NCBI GenBank assembly: GCA_017577715.1
Contig: PKRC01000009.1
Coordinates: 3,985 to 67,984, forward strand
Reading direction: 5' to 3'
DNA: 64,000 nt
Origin: Clostridia bacterium
Lineage (GTDB): Bacteria > Bacillota > Clostridia > Caldicoprobacterales > Caldicoprobacteraceae
How positions within the stretch are numbered: position 1 is the stretch's first letter; the number at the start of each line of letters is the position of its first letter. The position numbers and the translations under genes are program-made. Of the stretch, positions 27,587 to 36,111 are shown in pieces. The notes beneath the pieces are model-generated. The model was not told where the DNA came from. It did not search any database and saw only the letters and a list, made by a program, of their open reading frames with translations.

Positions 27587-28702
27587 TCAGATGTAAATCC
27601 TGGGTATTCTTCGCCCTATACCTGTTAGGACCTCATATGAGATGGTACCGCACAGCCTTGCGATATCCTCTGCTGATATAGTCTCATTCCCCTGGGTTCC
27701 AATGAGCACCGCAATATCGCCGGGCTTTACCCCAGGTATGTGGGTGACATCCACCATCACCTGATCCATGCACACCACGCCCACGATGGGGGCCTTCTGT
27801 CCGCGTATCAAAACCCATCCCCTGTTGCTTAGCAGCCGGCTATACCCATCTGCGTAGCCTACTGGAAGGGTTGCGATGCGCATAGGACCTTTAGCGATAA
27901 AAGTTCTACCGTAGCTGACGCTATCCCCTTTATCTATATCCTTAACATGCACTACCTTTGTTTCCCATTGTAGTATTGGTTCAAGGTGTATCGCTGAGCG
28001 CTTGACGGCTGCGGAAGGATAATAGCCGTACATAGCAATTCCTGCTCGAACCAGGTTGAAATGGGCATCGGGGCAATCTATAATAGCAGCGCTATTTGCG
28101 GCATGAATCCACTTGAAATTTATGCCATCGCTGCGAAGAGCATCTAGTATGTTTAAAAACCGCTTTATCTGCTGATTGGTAAAGGATTTATCTTCCTCAT
28201 CCGCTGTCGCAAAATGAGTAAATATGCCTTCCAAAATCAAATGGCTGTATGACTTTACCTCGGAGCAGAATTCCCTTATGCTTTTAATATCCACCAGCCC
28301 AATGCGCCCCATGCCGGTATCCACTTTTAGGTGTATGGCTATCTTCTTGTTCAACCGCTGCGCTTCATGATTTAAAAGCCTTGCAACCTCCAGCGAAAAC
28401 ACGCACTGGGCCAAATCGTACTCCACCACCGTCTTTACCTGAGTCTCATCTATGCCTCCGAGAACTAGAATAGGTGCAGTGATTCCAGCCTCCCTCAGCT
28501 CCGCCCCTTCTTCGGGTATAGCAACGCCCAGCCACGAAGCGCCCGATACCAAAGCCTGGTGCGCCACGCCAACTGCTCCATGGCCGTAAGCATCCGCTTT
28601 CACAATCGCCATTAGCTGGGTGTCAGGCTTTAACATGCGCTTTATGTTTTTTATGTTTCTGTCCAGCTTAGCAAGATCGATTATCACTTTACTGGGTCGC
28701 AT
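27587..28702 (-). CDS. alr: Alanine racemase
   Basis: PLP enzyme of 371 residues that makes D-alanine for peptidoglycan, and in sporeformers may limit alanine-triggered germination. PLP lysine is Lys35 in AIVKADAYGHG; the catalytic Tyr lies in GDSVSYGRTF and the PLP-phosphate Tyr in AGIAMYGYYP. Start ATG after AGGTGAT. Located 233 bases from DUF1540 and about 4.5 kb from the germination operon. Confidence 0.95.
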   Translation of the reverse strand: MRPSKVIIDLAKLDRNIKNIKRMLKPDTQLMAIVKADAYGHGAVGVAHQALVSGASWLGVAIPEEGAELREAGITAPILVLGGIDETQVKTVVEYDLAQCVFSLEVARLLNHEAQRLNKKIAIHLKVDTGMGRIGLVDIKSIREFCSEVKSYSHLILEGIFTHFATADEEDKSFTNQQIKRFLNILDALRSDGINFKWIHAANSAAIIDCPDAHFNLVRAGIAMYGYYPSAAVKRSAIHLEPILQWETKVVHVKDIDKGDSVSYGRTFIAKGPMRIATLPVGYADGYSRLLSNRGWVLIRGQKAPIVGVVCMDQVMVDVTHIPGVKPGDIAVLIGTQGNETISAEDIARLCGTISYEVLTGIGRRIPRIYI

Positions 28703-28875
28703 CTTAAATCACCTGATTCCTCTATTTAAATATATTTCATTGTTTGCGTTTAGGCCGTATATTTTATATGATTCATCGCCGCATATAATGAATTTTTGAT
28801 TGCAAATTCAATATACTTTAAGATTATAAATCAATTTACAGAAAAAAGAAAGGTCAAAACGCAAATTTTTAACGC

Positions 28876-28911
28876 AAAGAGGGTATGCCCTGAAAAAGGC
28901 ATACCCTCTTT
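28876..28911. terminator. Perfect 14-bp hairpin between alr and DUF1540
   Basis: AAAGAGGGTATGCC pairs exactly with GGCATACCCTCTTT around an 8-base loop. It lies downstream of the DUF1540 gene on the minus strand, where the tail (GCGTTAAAAATTT) is only weakly U-rich; the plus-strand tail (TCTAGCTTTT) is also modest. Probably the DUF1540 terminator. Bases 28703-28875 hold nothing else recognisable. Confidence 0.6.
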
Positions 28912-28935
28912 TCTAGCTTTTAAACCTAATCGTAC

Positions 28936-29112
28936 TTAGGAGTGGGGAACAAAAGTGGCACAATCAGTTTCCTGGGTGGTTCGAGCATTTCGCGGCTGTA
29001 TCTCAATTTTGGCAGCCCCGCAGTGATCACCTTCCATATAGTAATGGCAGGTATTTACCACGCATTTGACCCCAGGAAGAGGCTGATTCTTTTTTGGTAC
29101 GCGGCCTTCCAT
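28936..29112 (-). CDS. DUF1540 small cysteine-rich protein
   Basis: 58 residues with the DUF1540 cysteine pattern: VKCVVNTCHYY, then GDHCGAAKIEI and ETDCATF, four cysteines likely to bind a metal. DUF1540 proteins are common in sporeforming Clostridia, function unknown. The ATG at 29112 is chosen because AGGAGGG lies 9 bases upstream; the ATG at 29121 abuts the ribosome binding site. Confidence 0.85.
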   Translation of the reverse strand: MEGRVPKKNQPLPGVKCVVNTCHYYMEGDHCGAAKIEIQPRNARTTQETDCATFVPHS

Positions 29113-29223
29113 TTCATGCATCCCTCCTATAAAGAATTCTCTGTTTTAGCTTTTGTATTACAGGAGGGTTTTATTCCATCCAAGTATTAACAAGAATAGC
29201 TAATCCAATTTTTATAAAATATA

Positions 29224-30366
29224 TCATTTAAGCTCCATTCCCAGCTTTATAAATCTGAACATTCGATCGGCGGCATCCTTCAGAAGCTCTTGAGATCTGG
29301 CTATAGCCTCATCTAGCGATATGGGAGCATTGACGATGGGCATAATGCTTGCTATACCGCAATCATACACCTTTTGGGCTCCTGGACCCATACCGCCCAC
29401 TATGGCAATTACCTTAACCCCTTTGGATTTGCAGCGCCTGGCTATTCCTACGGGTACCTTGCCGTACAACGATTGCCCATCAATCCTGCCCTCACCAGTT
29501 ATCACAAGGTCAGCACCCTCGATCAGCTCTTCAAATCTTACATAGTCGAGGATAGTGTCGATTCCGGGCTTTAATACCGCTCCGAAAAATGCCACCAATG
29601 CAGCTCCAAGCCCACCTGCTGCGCCCGAACCAGGGACTTTGCTCATATCCATACCGGTTGTTTCCTTTATGAGCCTTTCATAGTTTTTCATCCCCGACTC
29701 CAAAATATTAAAGGTTTCTTCGGTTACTCCTTTTTGCGGACCATATACGGCGGTAGCGCCATGAGGCCCGGTAAGGGGATTGCTCACATCGCATATGACG
29801 GTGATGGTGCTCTCTTTAATGCGAGGATCCATATCATCCAAAATGATCTTTTCAATATGCTGCAGCTGCTTACCCCCAAGCCCTACTTCTTTGCCGAATC
29901 TATCCAAAAATTTAACACCCAGCGCTTGGGCAGCACCAATTCCGCCGTCATTGGTAGCACTGCCACCAATGCCTATGATGAAGTCCCGAATACCTTCATC
30001 CAGCGCCTTCCTTATGAGTTCTCCGGTGCCATAGGTGGTAGCATTCAGTGGATCCCTTTTTCCGGTTGGAATAAGTGGCAGCCCAGATGCCTGCGCCATT
30101 TCGATTACTGCCGTTTTGCCGTGGATAATGCCGTATTTGGCTTTAACGCGCATTTCGGGCAGCGGGCCCATAACCTCCACTGTCCTGTATTCGCCTTTAG
30201 CAGTTGTGACAAGGGCATCCACCGTCCCCTCGCCGCCATCGGCAATAGGCACCTTTACCACTTCCAAAGGCGAAAAGTGTCGCCTTGCCACCTCTTCCAG
30301 GTGTTCAATCACTTCCAGAGAAGAAAAACTACCTTTAAAAGAATCAGGTGCTAAGACGATCTTCAA
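29224..30366 (-). CDS. glxK: Glycerate kinase, GlxK/GarK class
   Basis: ATP-dependent kinase of 380 residues that phosphorylates D-glycerate to a phosphoglycerate feeding lower glycolysis. Family blocks: APDSFKGSFSS at the N-terminus, VPIADGGEGTVDAL, GIGGSATNDGG (about 133-143), GSGAAGGLGA and TGEGRIDGQSLYGK. TTG start with GGGGG 7 bases upstream. It is downstream of scfB on the same strand with an 84-base gap. Confidence 0.94.
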   Translation of the reverse strand: MKIVLAPDSFKGSFSSLEVIEHLEEVARRHFSPLEVVKVPIADGGEGTVDALVTTAKGEYRTVEVMGPLPEMRVKAKYGIIHGKTAVIEMAQASGLPLIPTGKRDPLNATTYGTGELIRKALDEGIRDFIIGIGGSATNDGGIGAAQALGVKFLDRFGKEVGLGGKQLQHIEKIILDDMDPRIKESTITVICDVSNPLTGPHGATAVYGPQKGVTEETFNILESGMKNYERLIKETTGMDMSKVPGSGAAGGLGAALVAFFGAVLKPGIDTILDYVRFEELIEGADLVITGEGRIDGQSLYGKVPVGIARRCKSKGVKVIAIVGGMGPGAQKVYDCGIASIMPIVNAPISLDEAIARSQELLKDAADRMFRFIKLGMELK

Positions 30367-30450
30367 GCTTCAGCCCCCCACTTTTTAAAAAGCTCTTTTG
30401 CCATCTTTCTAAATGGTAAGATGTTACTGCAAAGCAATTTAGCTCTTCAA

Positions 30451-31815
30451 TCAAGCGCTCTCAAGCGAAAGGGCCACCTCCATCATGAGGGCACACTCTA
30501 TCCTCTTGCGCTGCATGAGGCACGCCAGCTCGTTTGGCATGTCGATGCTTCCGTTGGTATAATACGCATTGGCATGGCACCCCCCGGAGCAAAAATATTT
30601 GGCCCAGCAATCCTTGCATTTTTCCTTTGTCAGAATATTGCACCTTTTAAACTGCTCGGACAATCCTTTAGGGTCATCTATGCCCTTAAATACATCCCCC
30701 ATTATAAACTGCGGCTGCCCAACAAATTGATGGCAGGGGTAGAAATGCCCTTCAGGCGATACTGCAAGGTATTCAAAGCCTGCGCCGCAGGCCACAAGCC
30801 GCCTTTGAATGCAGGGCCCACCATAAAGGTTGATGTTAAAATGGTAAAACTTAAGCTTGTTCCCGGCCTTTATATAGTCCAGTATCCTTTTGGCCAACCT
30901 TTCGTACTGGTCGAGGATAATGGGTATGTGCTTGTCGGTAATGTGAAATGGCTGACCGCCGCCCACCACCGGTTCAATGGATATCTCTTCGAAGCCCAAC
31001 TCTGCTATATGGAAGACATCCTCGGAAAAATCCAGATTTCTATTGGTAAAGGTCCCGCGGATGTAATAGCTCTTATTGCCCCTTCTGCTTACCAAATTCC
31101 TGGCAGCATCCACAATCTCGTCATAGCTTCCCTTTCCATTTCTGTAATACCTCATGGCATCGTGGATGCTCTTCCTGCCATCCAGGCTTATAACCACGTT
31201 GTCCATGTATTCATTGATATAATCGATCTTTTCCTCATCAAGCAGAGTGCCATTGGTGGTTATGGTAAAATAGAACTTCTTGTTGTACTGCTTTTCCAGC
31301 TCTTTGCCATAATCTACAGCTCTTTTTATCACTTCAAAGTTGATCAGCGGTTCACCGCCAAAAAAGTCCACCTCTATATTCTTTCTGTCTCCGGAATTTT
31401 GAGCAAGGTATTCCAGAGCCTTAAATGCCACCTCTTCAGGCATTAGCCTCCTTTCGGAGCAGTAACTCCCCTTAGAGGCAAAGCAATACTCACAGGTTAG
31501 ATTGCAGTCATGGGCTACATGAAGGCACAGCGCTTTCAATCCGCTCTTGTTTTCAATCTGCCGCATGAGAAGGGGTTGGTCCAAATCGGGGCTGTATAGC
31601 ATCCCCTGTTCGATCAGCTGCTCAATCTCATGACAGGCTTCTTTAACCTCCTCAACGCCAAATTTTTCTCCAAACATCTGGATTGCCTTATCCGCCGAAA
31701 AATCATACGGAAACGCCTTAAGGATTTCATATGTAATTCTGTCAAGGCTGTGTATACTTCCGGTGTTGACGTCTACGGCAATGTAAAATCCATTCATTTC
31801 AAAAGCATGTACCAT
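30451..31815 (-). CDS. scfB: Radical SAM SCIFF-peptide thioether maturase
   Basis: Radical SAM/SPASM enzyme of 454 residues that forms Cys-Thr thioether bridges in the SCIFF ranthipeptide. The N-terminal RiPP recognition region (1-85) is followed by the 4Fe-4S motif CNLTCEYC (Cys104, 108, 111), FFGGEPL and TTNGT, and a C-terminal SPASM domain with Cys clusters (GPCIQRR, YPCHQF, CKDCWAKYFCSGGC). The SCIFF peptide gene normally lies just upstream; the 126 bases between this ATG and the upstream terminator encode no cysteine-rich peptide. ATG after GGAGGGAAGCTA. Confidence 0.9.
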   Translation of the reverse strand: MVHAFEMNGFYIAVDVNTGSIHSLDRITYEILKAFPYDFSADKAIQMFGEKFGVEEVKEACHEIEQLIEQGMLYSPDLDQPLLMRQIENKSGLKALCLHVAHDCNLTCEYCFASKGSYCSERRLMPEEVAFKALEYLAQNSGDRKNIEVDFFGGEPLINFEVIKRAVDYGKELEKQYNKKFYFTITTNGTLLDEEKIDYINEYMDNVVISLDGRKSIHDAMRYYRNGKGSYDEIVDAARNLVSRRGNKSYYIRGTFTNRNLDFSEDVFHIAELGFEEISIEPVVGGGQPFHITDKHIPIILDQYERLAKRILDYIKAGNKLKFYHFNINLYGGPCIQRRLVACGAGFEYLAVSPEGHFYPCHQFVGQPQFIMGDVFKGIDDPKGLSEQFKRCNILTKEKCKDCWAKYFCSGGCHANAYYTNGSIDMPNELACLMQRKRIECALMMEVALSLESA

Positions 31816-31941
31816 TAGCTTCCCTCCACATTTAGAAACATTGCCCGCTTTATTTCCTTCCTATAAAGAGAAATTAGCATCTACCGTTAGGCAATTATCA
31901 GTTAAATGATATCATCAAATACGAATCTTGTCTATCCACAA

Positions 31942-31981
31942 TAAAAAAGAGGAGAACATCTCGTATTAAAATGCTCCCCTC
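31942..31981 (-). terminator. Rho-independent terminator of the ROK kinase gene
   Basis: Minus strand GAGGGGAGCAT pairs with ATGTTCTCCTC (two G-T pairs) around an 11-base loop and is followed by TTTTTTA. It lies 40 bases past the ROK stop and separates it from scfB. Confidence 0.85.
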
Positions 31982-32021
31982 CATATCTCTTGTCTTGACA
32001 GCAGTACCGCATTTAAATCCG

Positions 32022-32975
32022 TCAGTACATCTTTCCCAGCATTGCTGCACCTACTATGCCCGCATCGTTGCCTAGCTGCGCGGCAACTATCCTGGTCTGA
32101 GGTACCCCCTCAACGGTATACACCCTTTCCATCACCAACTTCCTGAGGGGCGCCAGCAGATATTCTCCTTCTTTGGAAATTCCCCCGCCTATGGCTATGA
32201 TCTCGGGTTGGAATATATTTATCACGTTGGCTAGGCCCTCGGCAAGGTATTTTATATACTCTTCGACAATCTGCAATCCAACCCTGTCCCCCTGCTTTGC
32301 AGCATCAAAAGGGACTTTAGCATTTATCCTTGACAGATCCCCATCAACGAGCTTATTTATCAAGGAATCAGGATTGGCAGCGGCTGCTCTTTTCGTTTGG
32401 CGTATCAAAGCAGTGGCCGATGCATAGGCCTCCCAGCATCCCCTTCTCCCGCAGGTACACGGCTCACCATCTACCACAATCACCATGTGTCCCATCTCGG
32501 CAGCGGCATTGTTAAACCCATTGTAAACCTTGCCATCTATTACAACGCCGCTACCCACACCCGTACCCAGCGTAATGGTCACTGAATGCCTGGCGCCTTT
32601 GCAGGCCCCCGCCACGCTTTCGGCAAGAGCTGCCACATTGGCATCGTTATCAAGGTAGACAGGAAGATCTATGTACTTCTGCATTTCGGCCCGCATAGGA
32701 ACGTTTCTGAATTTAAGATTGTTGGCATAAACCAGTATACCTTCCCGAGTGTTGGGCGTCCCCGGACTCCCTATGCCTATAGATTTTACCTCCTTCAAAG
32801 AAACGCCCGAGTCCTCAATCACTTTCAGCGAAAGCATGGCCATATCCTTAATGATTTCAGGGTATTCCCTCTCGCTTAAAGTGGGAACGCTGTCTTTGTG
32901 GATGATTTTCCCCTCTTCATCCACCAGTCCCACGGCTATATTGGTTCCTCCCAGATCAATTCCTATGTAATACAC
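32022..32975 (-). CDS. glcK: ROK-family glucokinase
   Basis: Cytosolic ATP-dependent sugar kinase of 317 residues, most likely glucose 6-phosphorylation. Phosphate-1 motif GIDLGGTNIAVG, catalytic Asp in YLDNDANVAA, GTGVGSGVV, the ROK zinc motif CTCGRRGCWE with upstream EMGH, and a C-terminal GGGISKEGE. No N-terminal HTH, so an enzyme rather than a XylR-type repressor. GTG start with GGGGAGG 13 bases upstream, a long spacing. Confidence 0.9.
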   Translation of the reverse strand: MYYIGIDLGGTNIAVGLVDEEGKIIHKDSVPTLSEREYPEIIKDMAMLSLKVIEDSGVSLKEVKSIGIGSPGTPNTREGILVYANNLKFRNVPMRAEMQKYIDLPVYLDNDANVAALAESVAGACKGARHSVTITLGTGVGSGVVIDGKVYNGFNNAAAEMGHMVIVVDGEPCTCGRRGCWEAYASATALIRQTKRAAAANPDSLINKLVDGDLSRINAKVPFDAAKQGDRVGLQIVEEYIKYLAEGLANVINIFQPEIIAIGGGISKEGEYLLAPLRKLVMERVYTVEGVPQTRIVAAQLGNDAGIVGAAMLGKMY

Positions 32976-33015
32976 AGCTAATTTAATACCTCCCCAGACA
33001 TAGCTTCATAGTAAA

Positions 33016-33044
33016 ATAATACAACACCTTTTAGATAAAGACAA
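33016..33044 (-). promoter_or_regulatory. Promoter of the ROK glucokinase gene
   Basis: Minus strand TTGTCT (33039-33044), 17-bp spacer, TATTAT (33016-33021); start near 33009, about 35 bases before the GTG. Confidence 0.65.
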
Positions 33045-33114
33045 TACAAAACTATTTACGGCTGTGACAAGCTACGCCATTGCAACCTGCCATTTGGCTG
33101 CTCCTGATACTTAC

Positions 33115-33144
33115 GTATGCATTTCCAATTGACAGGTTATACTA
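33115..33144 (+). promoter_or_regulatory. Possible sigma-G/F promoter of the germination operon
   Basis: GTATG (33115-33119), 18-bp spacer, TATACTA (33138-33144), close to the forespore -10 consensus CATWNTA. It is placed a few bases before the GerA ribosome binding site. Germination receptor operons are forespore-expressed in Bacillus, which supports the reading; the match is imperfect. Confidence 0.4.
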
Positions 33145-33163
33145 CAAGAAGGGTGATGTGGAT

Positions 33164-34747
33164 ATGTTTAGAAAAATAAAAAGGCGTTTGAGAGTGGGAA
33201 GCCAGCAAGACAACATTGATACAATATATACGGGCATAGATGAGCCTCTGCCGCGGAATATCGAAAGAGTAAAAGAAAGGCTTAATGAGATTTTTTCCGA
33301 ATGCAGCGATTATATCCAAAGGGAGATAGTGTGCGGGGAGGATGGTAGCGTTCGAATACTGGTCTCATATATTGAAGGATTTGTAGATAAAAAAATACTA
33401 AATCAGGATGTAGTTCGTCCCATACTTGACTATTTCTCGAGTGCAGAAAGGCAGGACAAAGCAAAACGTGTATATCAACTTATAAAAGAATGCATTATAA
33501 GCAATAATGAAGTTAGAGAAGTTGAAAGCCTGCAGCAGGCGGTATACAAAATCGTATCAGGTGATGCGGTGCTTTTTGTGGATGGAAGCAAAAGTGCGCT
33601 GGTTGTGGGGGTTAAAGCCCCACAGGGCAGGCAGGTTGAGGAACCCGACACGGAGGTTTCCATAAGGGGCCCAAGGGAAGGTTTTGTTGAAAATCTTGCT
33701 ACAAATATGGTCCTCATTCGCAAAAGGATTAAAACCCCCAACCTGAAATTCGAGATGATGCAGCTAGGCATTCAGACCAAAACCGATGTCTGCATATGCT
33801 ACATCAAGGGAATTGCAAATGAAGAAATCGTCAAGGAAGTACGAAAGAGGGTTAAAAAGATTAGAGGTGACGCCATCCTCGATACGGGGTATATAGAACA
33901 GTACATAACCGACAACCGGCTAACCCTTTTCCCCGTTGTGGGAAACAGCGAAAAATGCGACAAGCTGGTAGCAAAGCTGCTTGAAGGCAGGGTGGCAATA
34001 CTGTGCGATGGCACTCCCTATGTCATTACAGTACCTCATCTTTTTATAGAATCTATCCAGACGTCAGATGATTACTACGACCATGCTTTTTTTGCGTCAT
34101 TCATGAGAGTGCTGCGGTTCCTTGCACTGCTTATATCCAATTTACTGCCAGCGATGTACGTAGCACTGGTCAGCTTCCACCACACAGTAATACCCTTTAA
34201 ACTTATAATTACGCTGGCTGCTTCACGGCAGGGAATTCCCTTTTCGCCTTTTGTAGAGGCTATATTGATGATAACGGCTTTTGAGCTCTTGCGCGAGGCC
34301 GGAGTGCGCATGCCCAGGCCGATAGGGCAAGCGCTCAGCATAGTAGGGGCTATCGTGCTGGGCGAGGCATCGGTTAATGCAGGAATTGCCAGCAACCTTA
34401 TGGTGATCATTGTTGCCATAACCGCCATATGCAGCTTCGTTGTTCCACCGCTCATTAGAGCCACCATGCTGCTGCGCTTTGCTTTTTTAATAGCCGCCAA
34501 TTTTTTAGGTTTCCTGGGAATATCTTTAGTGGCAGTAACTGTTATCATACACCTGTGCAGGCTGCGCTCCTTCGGCATCCCATATATGGCGCCCCTTTCT
34601 CCGCTTACAGCTACCGATCTTAAGGATTCGTTTATTATGGTGCCAATATGGGCAATGATAACCCGGCCAAAGATACTGTTTCAGGAGGATACAAGAGGTA
34701 CTGTAGGAATAAAGCGCCAGGAGGTGGACAAAATAAGTGAAGATTAA
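33164..34747 (+). CDS. Spore germination receptor A subunit (GerA family)
   Basis: A-type subunit of a nutrient germinant receptor in the inner spore membrane, about 527 residues. Cytosolic N-terminal domain (1-260) with DIDTIY-like and GDAVLFVDG blocks, then several membrane helices (about 290-490) with RVLRFLALLISNLLPAMYVAL and SRQGIPFSPFVEA, and a basic tail. The frame is open from 33080, but the ATG at 33164 (MFRKIKRRLRVG) has AGGGTGAT upstream and matches family starts. Its end overlaps the C-subunit gene by 11 bases. Confidence 0.92.
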   Translation: MFRKIKRRLRVGSQQDNIDTIYTGIDEPLPRNIERVKERLNEIFSECSDYIQREIVCGEDGSVRILVSYIEGFVDKKILNQDVVRPILDYFSSAERQDKAKRVYQLIKECIISNNEVREVESLQQAVYKIVSGDAVLFVDGSKSALVVGVKAPQGRQVEEPDTEVSIRGPREGFVENLATNMVLIRKRIKTPNLKFEMMQLGIQTKTDVCICYIKGIANEEIVKEVRKRVKKIRGDAILDTGYIEQYITDNRLTLFPVVGNSEKCDKLVAKLLEGRVAILCDGTPYVITVPHLFIESIQTSDDYYDHAFFASFMRVLRFLALLISNLLPAMYVALVSFHHTVIPFKLIITLAASRQGIPFSPFVEAILMITAFELLREAGVRMPRPIGQALSIVGAIVLGEASVNAGIASNLMVIIVAITAICSFVVPPLIRATMLLRFAFLIAANFLGFLGISLVAVTVIIHLCRLRSFGIPYMAPLSPLTATDLKDSFIMVPIWAMITRPKILFQEDTRGTVGIKRQEVDKISED

Positions 34748-35894
34748 AAAACTGGCGATTGTACTGATGCTGCCCATACTGCTGACCGGATGCTGGGACA
34801 ACGTGGATTTAACAGAGATCAACATAGTAACTGCTATGGGAATAGACAAAGCCGAAGATGGAAAAGTCATTGTAACCGTACAGGTGGTGGAGCCGGCCGC
34901 CTTGCAATCGACATCTTCAGGCCAAGGGGGAGGAGGATCAACGCAGCCCAAACCGGTATTTGTTGAGTCTTATAAAGGTGAAACCATTTCCGATGCCTTA
35001 ATAAGCATGAAGTCAATAGTAGATAAAAGGCTGTTTTTAAGCACAATCCAGGTTTTAATCTTAGGAGAGAGGTTTTGCAAAGATGGTATTAATGAAGCAC
35101 TGGACTTTCTGCACAGGGATTATCAATCAGAGTATCTAACAGATGTACTGGTAGCAAAGGATGTAACTCCTGAACAAATTTTGAAAATACAGTCCGACAT
35201 GGAGGCTATTCCGGCAATGTACATAAAGGGGACAATAGAAAACACGGCTATAAGAGCAAAGGTAAAGCGGACAATGTTAATAAATTTGTTTAAGGACATA
35301 AAAAACAAATGCAGGCAGGTTACCATTGGTCAAATAACAAAGGTGAACGAAAAAACAGTTAAAACAGAAGGCACAGCCGTCTTCAGGGATGGGAAACTGG
35401 TTGGATGGCTGGACCAATACCAAACAAGGGGATATTTGTTTGCAACAGATAAAGTAAAAAGCACCATTGTCAATATTCCGGTAACCAATGGCAAGATGTC
35501 CATAGAGGTGTTAAATTCGAGCGGAAAACTAGATGTAGAATTCAAAAATGGTGAACCAGCTAAACTGTCTATTCAGGTTAACCTAGAAGGAAATATAGTA
35601 GAATACATTGGAAAAGAAACGCTTGATTCTCCTGGGGATATATATAAATTGGAAAAAATTTTAAGCCAAGAGGTTAAGAAAGAAATCGTTATGGCGCTGA
35701 ATAAAGCACAAAAGGATTACTCTAGTGACATATTTGGGTTCGGCACAGTAGTGCACAAATATCATCCACATTACTGGGAAAAGGTAATGGACGAGTGGAA
35801 CGATGTCTTCAGCAAACTGCCAGCTGAAATCAAGGTAGACGCAAAAATAAGGCGTGCGGGACTCATAAAAAGTCCGATGATGAAAGATGAATAG
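34737..35894 (+). CDS. Spore germination receptor C subunit, Ger(x)C lipoprotein
   Basis: Lipoprotein of 385 residues. Signal peptide ends in lipobox LLTGC with Cys19 as lipid site; then the Ger(x)C block WDNVDLTEINIVTAMGIDKA and a C-terminal GerAC domain (about 210-375) with TEGTAVFRDGKLVGWL. GTG start after AGGAGGTGG. Overlaps both neighbours, so translation of the operon is coupled. Confidence 0.92.
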   Translation: MKIKKLAIVLMLPILLTGCWDNVDLTEINIVTAMGIDKAEDGKVIVTVQVVEPAALQSTSSGQGGGGSTQPKPVFVESYKGETISDALISMKSIVDKRLFLSTIQVLILGERFCKDGINEALDFLHRDYQSEYLTDVLVAKDVTPEQILKIQSDMEAIPAMYIKGTIENTAIRAKVKRTMLINLFKDIKNKCRQVTIGQITKVNEKTVKTEGTAVFRDGKLVGWLDQYQTRGYLFATDKVKSTIVNIPVTNGKMSIEVLNSSGKLDVEFKNGEPAKLSIQVNLEGNIVEYIGKETLDSPGDIYKLEKILSQEVKKEIVMALNKAQKDYSSDIFGFGTVVHKYHPHYWEKVMDEWNDVFSKLPAEIKVDAKIRRAGLIKSPMMKDE

Positions 35895-36111
35895 CAACAT
35901 GCTAATAATATTAATAATTTTTACTATTCTGGGATTGTATGACTTTCGGCGATTTATAAGAAAAAAAGAACCAGCAAAAGTGGTTATTGTTCATATTATC
36001 ATCATGGCATTAAGCCTTGCCATAGGATTGTTTTTGGCGATAGGAAAAAGGCCTACCAACCCTTCACAATGGATAGAACGGATATTAAAAATGACGGGGG
36101 TGATAAAGTAA
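35887..36111 (+). CDS. Small two-helix membrane protein in the germination operon
   Basis: 74 residues with two hydrophobic helices (about 3-18 and 31-51) separated by a basic loop RRFIRKKEPAK, and a cytosolic-type basic C-terminus. ATG overlaps the end of the C-subunit gene by 8 bases, and its TAA shares one base with the B-subunit ATG. The tight coupling argues for a fourth receptor-associated subunit, comparable in size to Bacillus D-type subunits; that assignment is inference. Confidence 0.75.
   Translation: MNSNMLIILIIFTILGLYDFRRFIRKKEPAKVVIVHIIIMALSLAIGLFLAIGKRPTNPSQWIERILKMTGVIK

Noticed and set aside
29734..30354. 206-codon open frame antisense to glxK
   Set aside because: Shadow of the glycerate kinase frame; no ribosome binding site and no family features.
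30421..31446. 341-codon open frame antisense to scfB
   Set aside because: It mirrors the codon structure of the radical SAM gene, has no ribosome binding site and encodes no recognisable domain.
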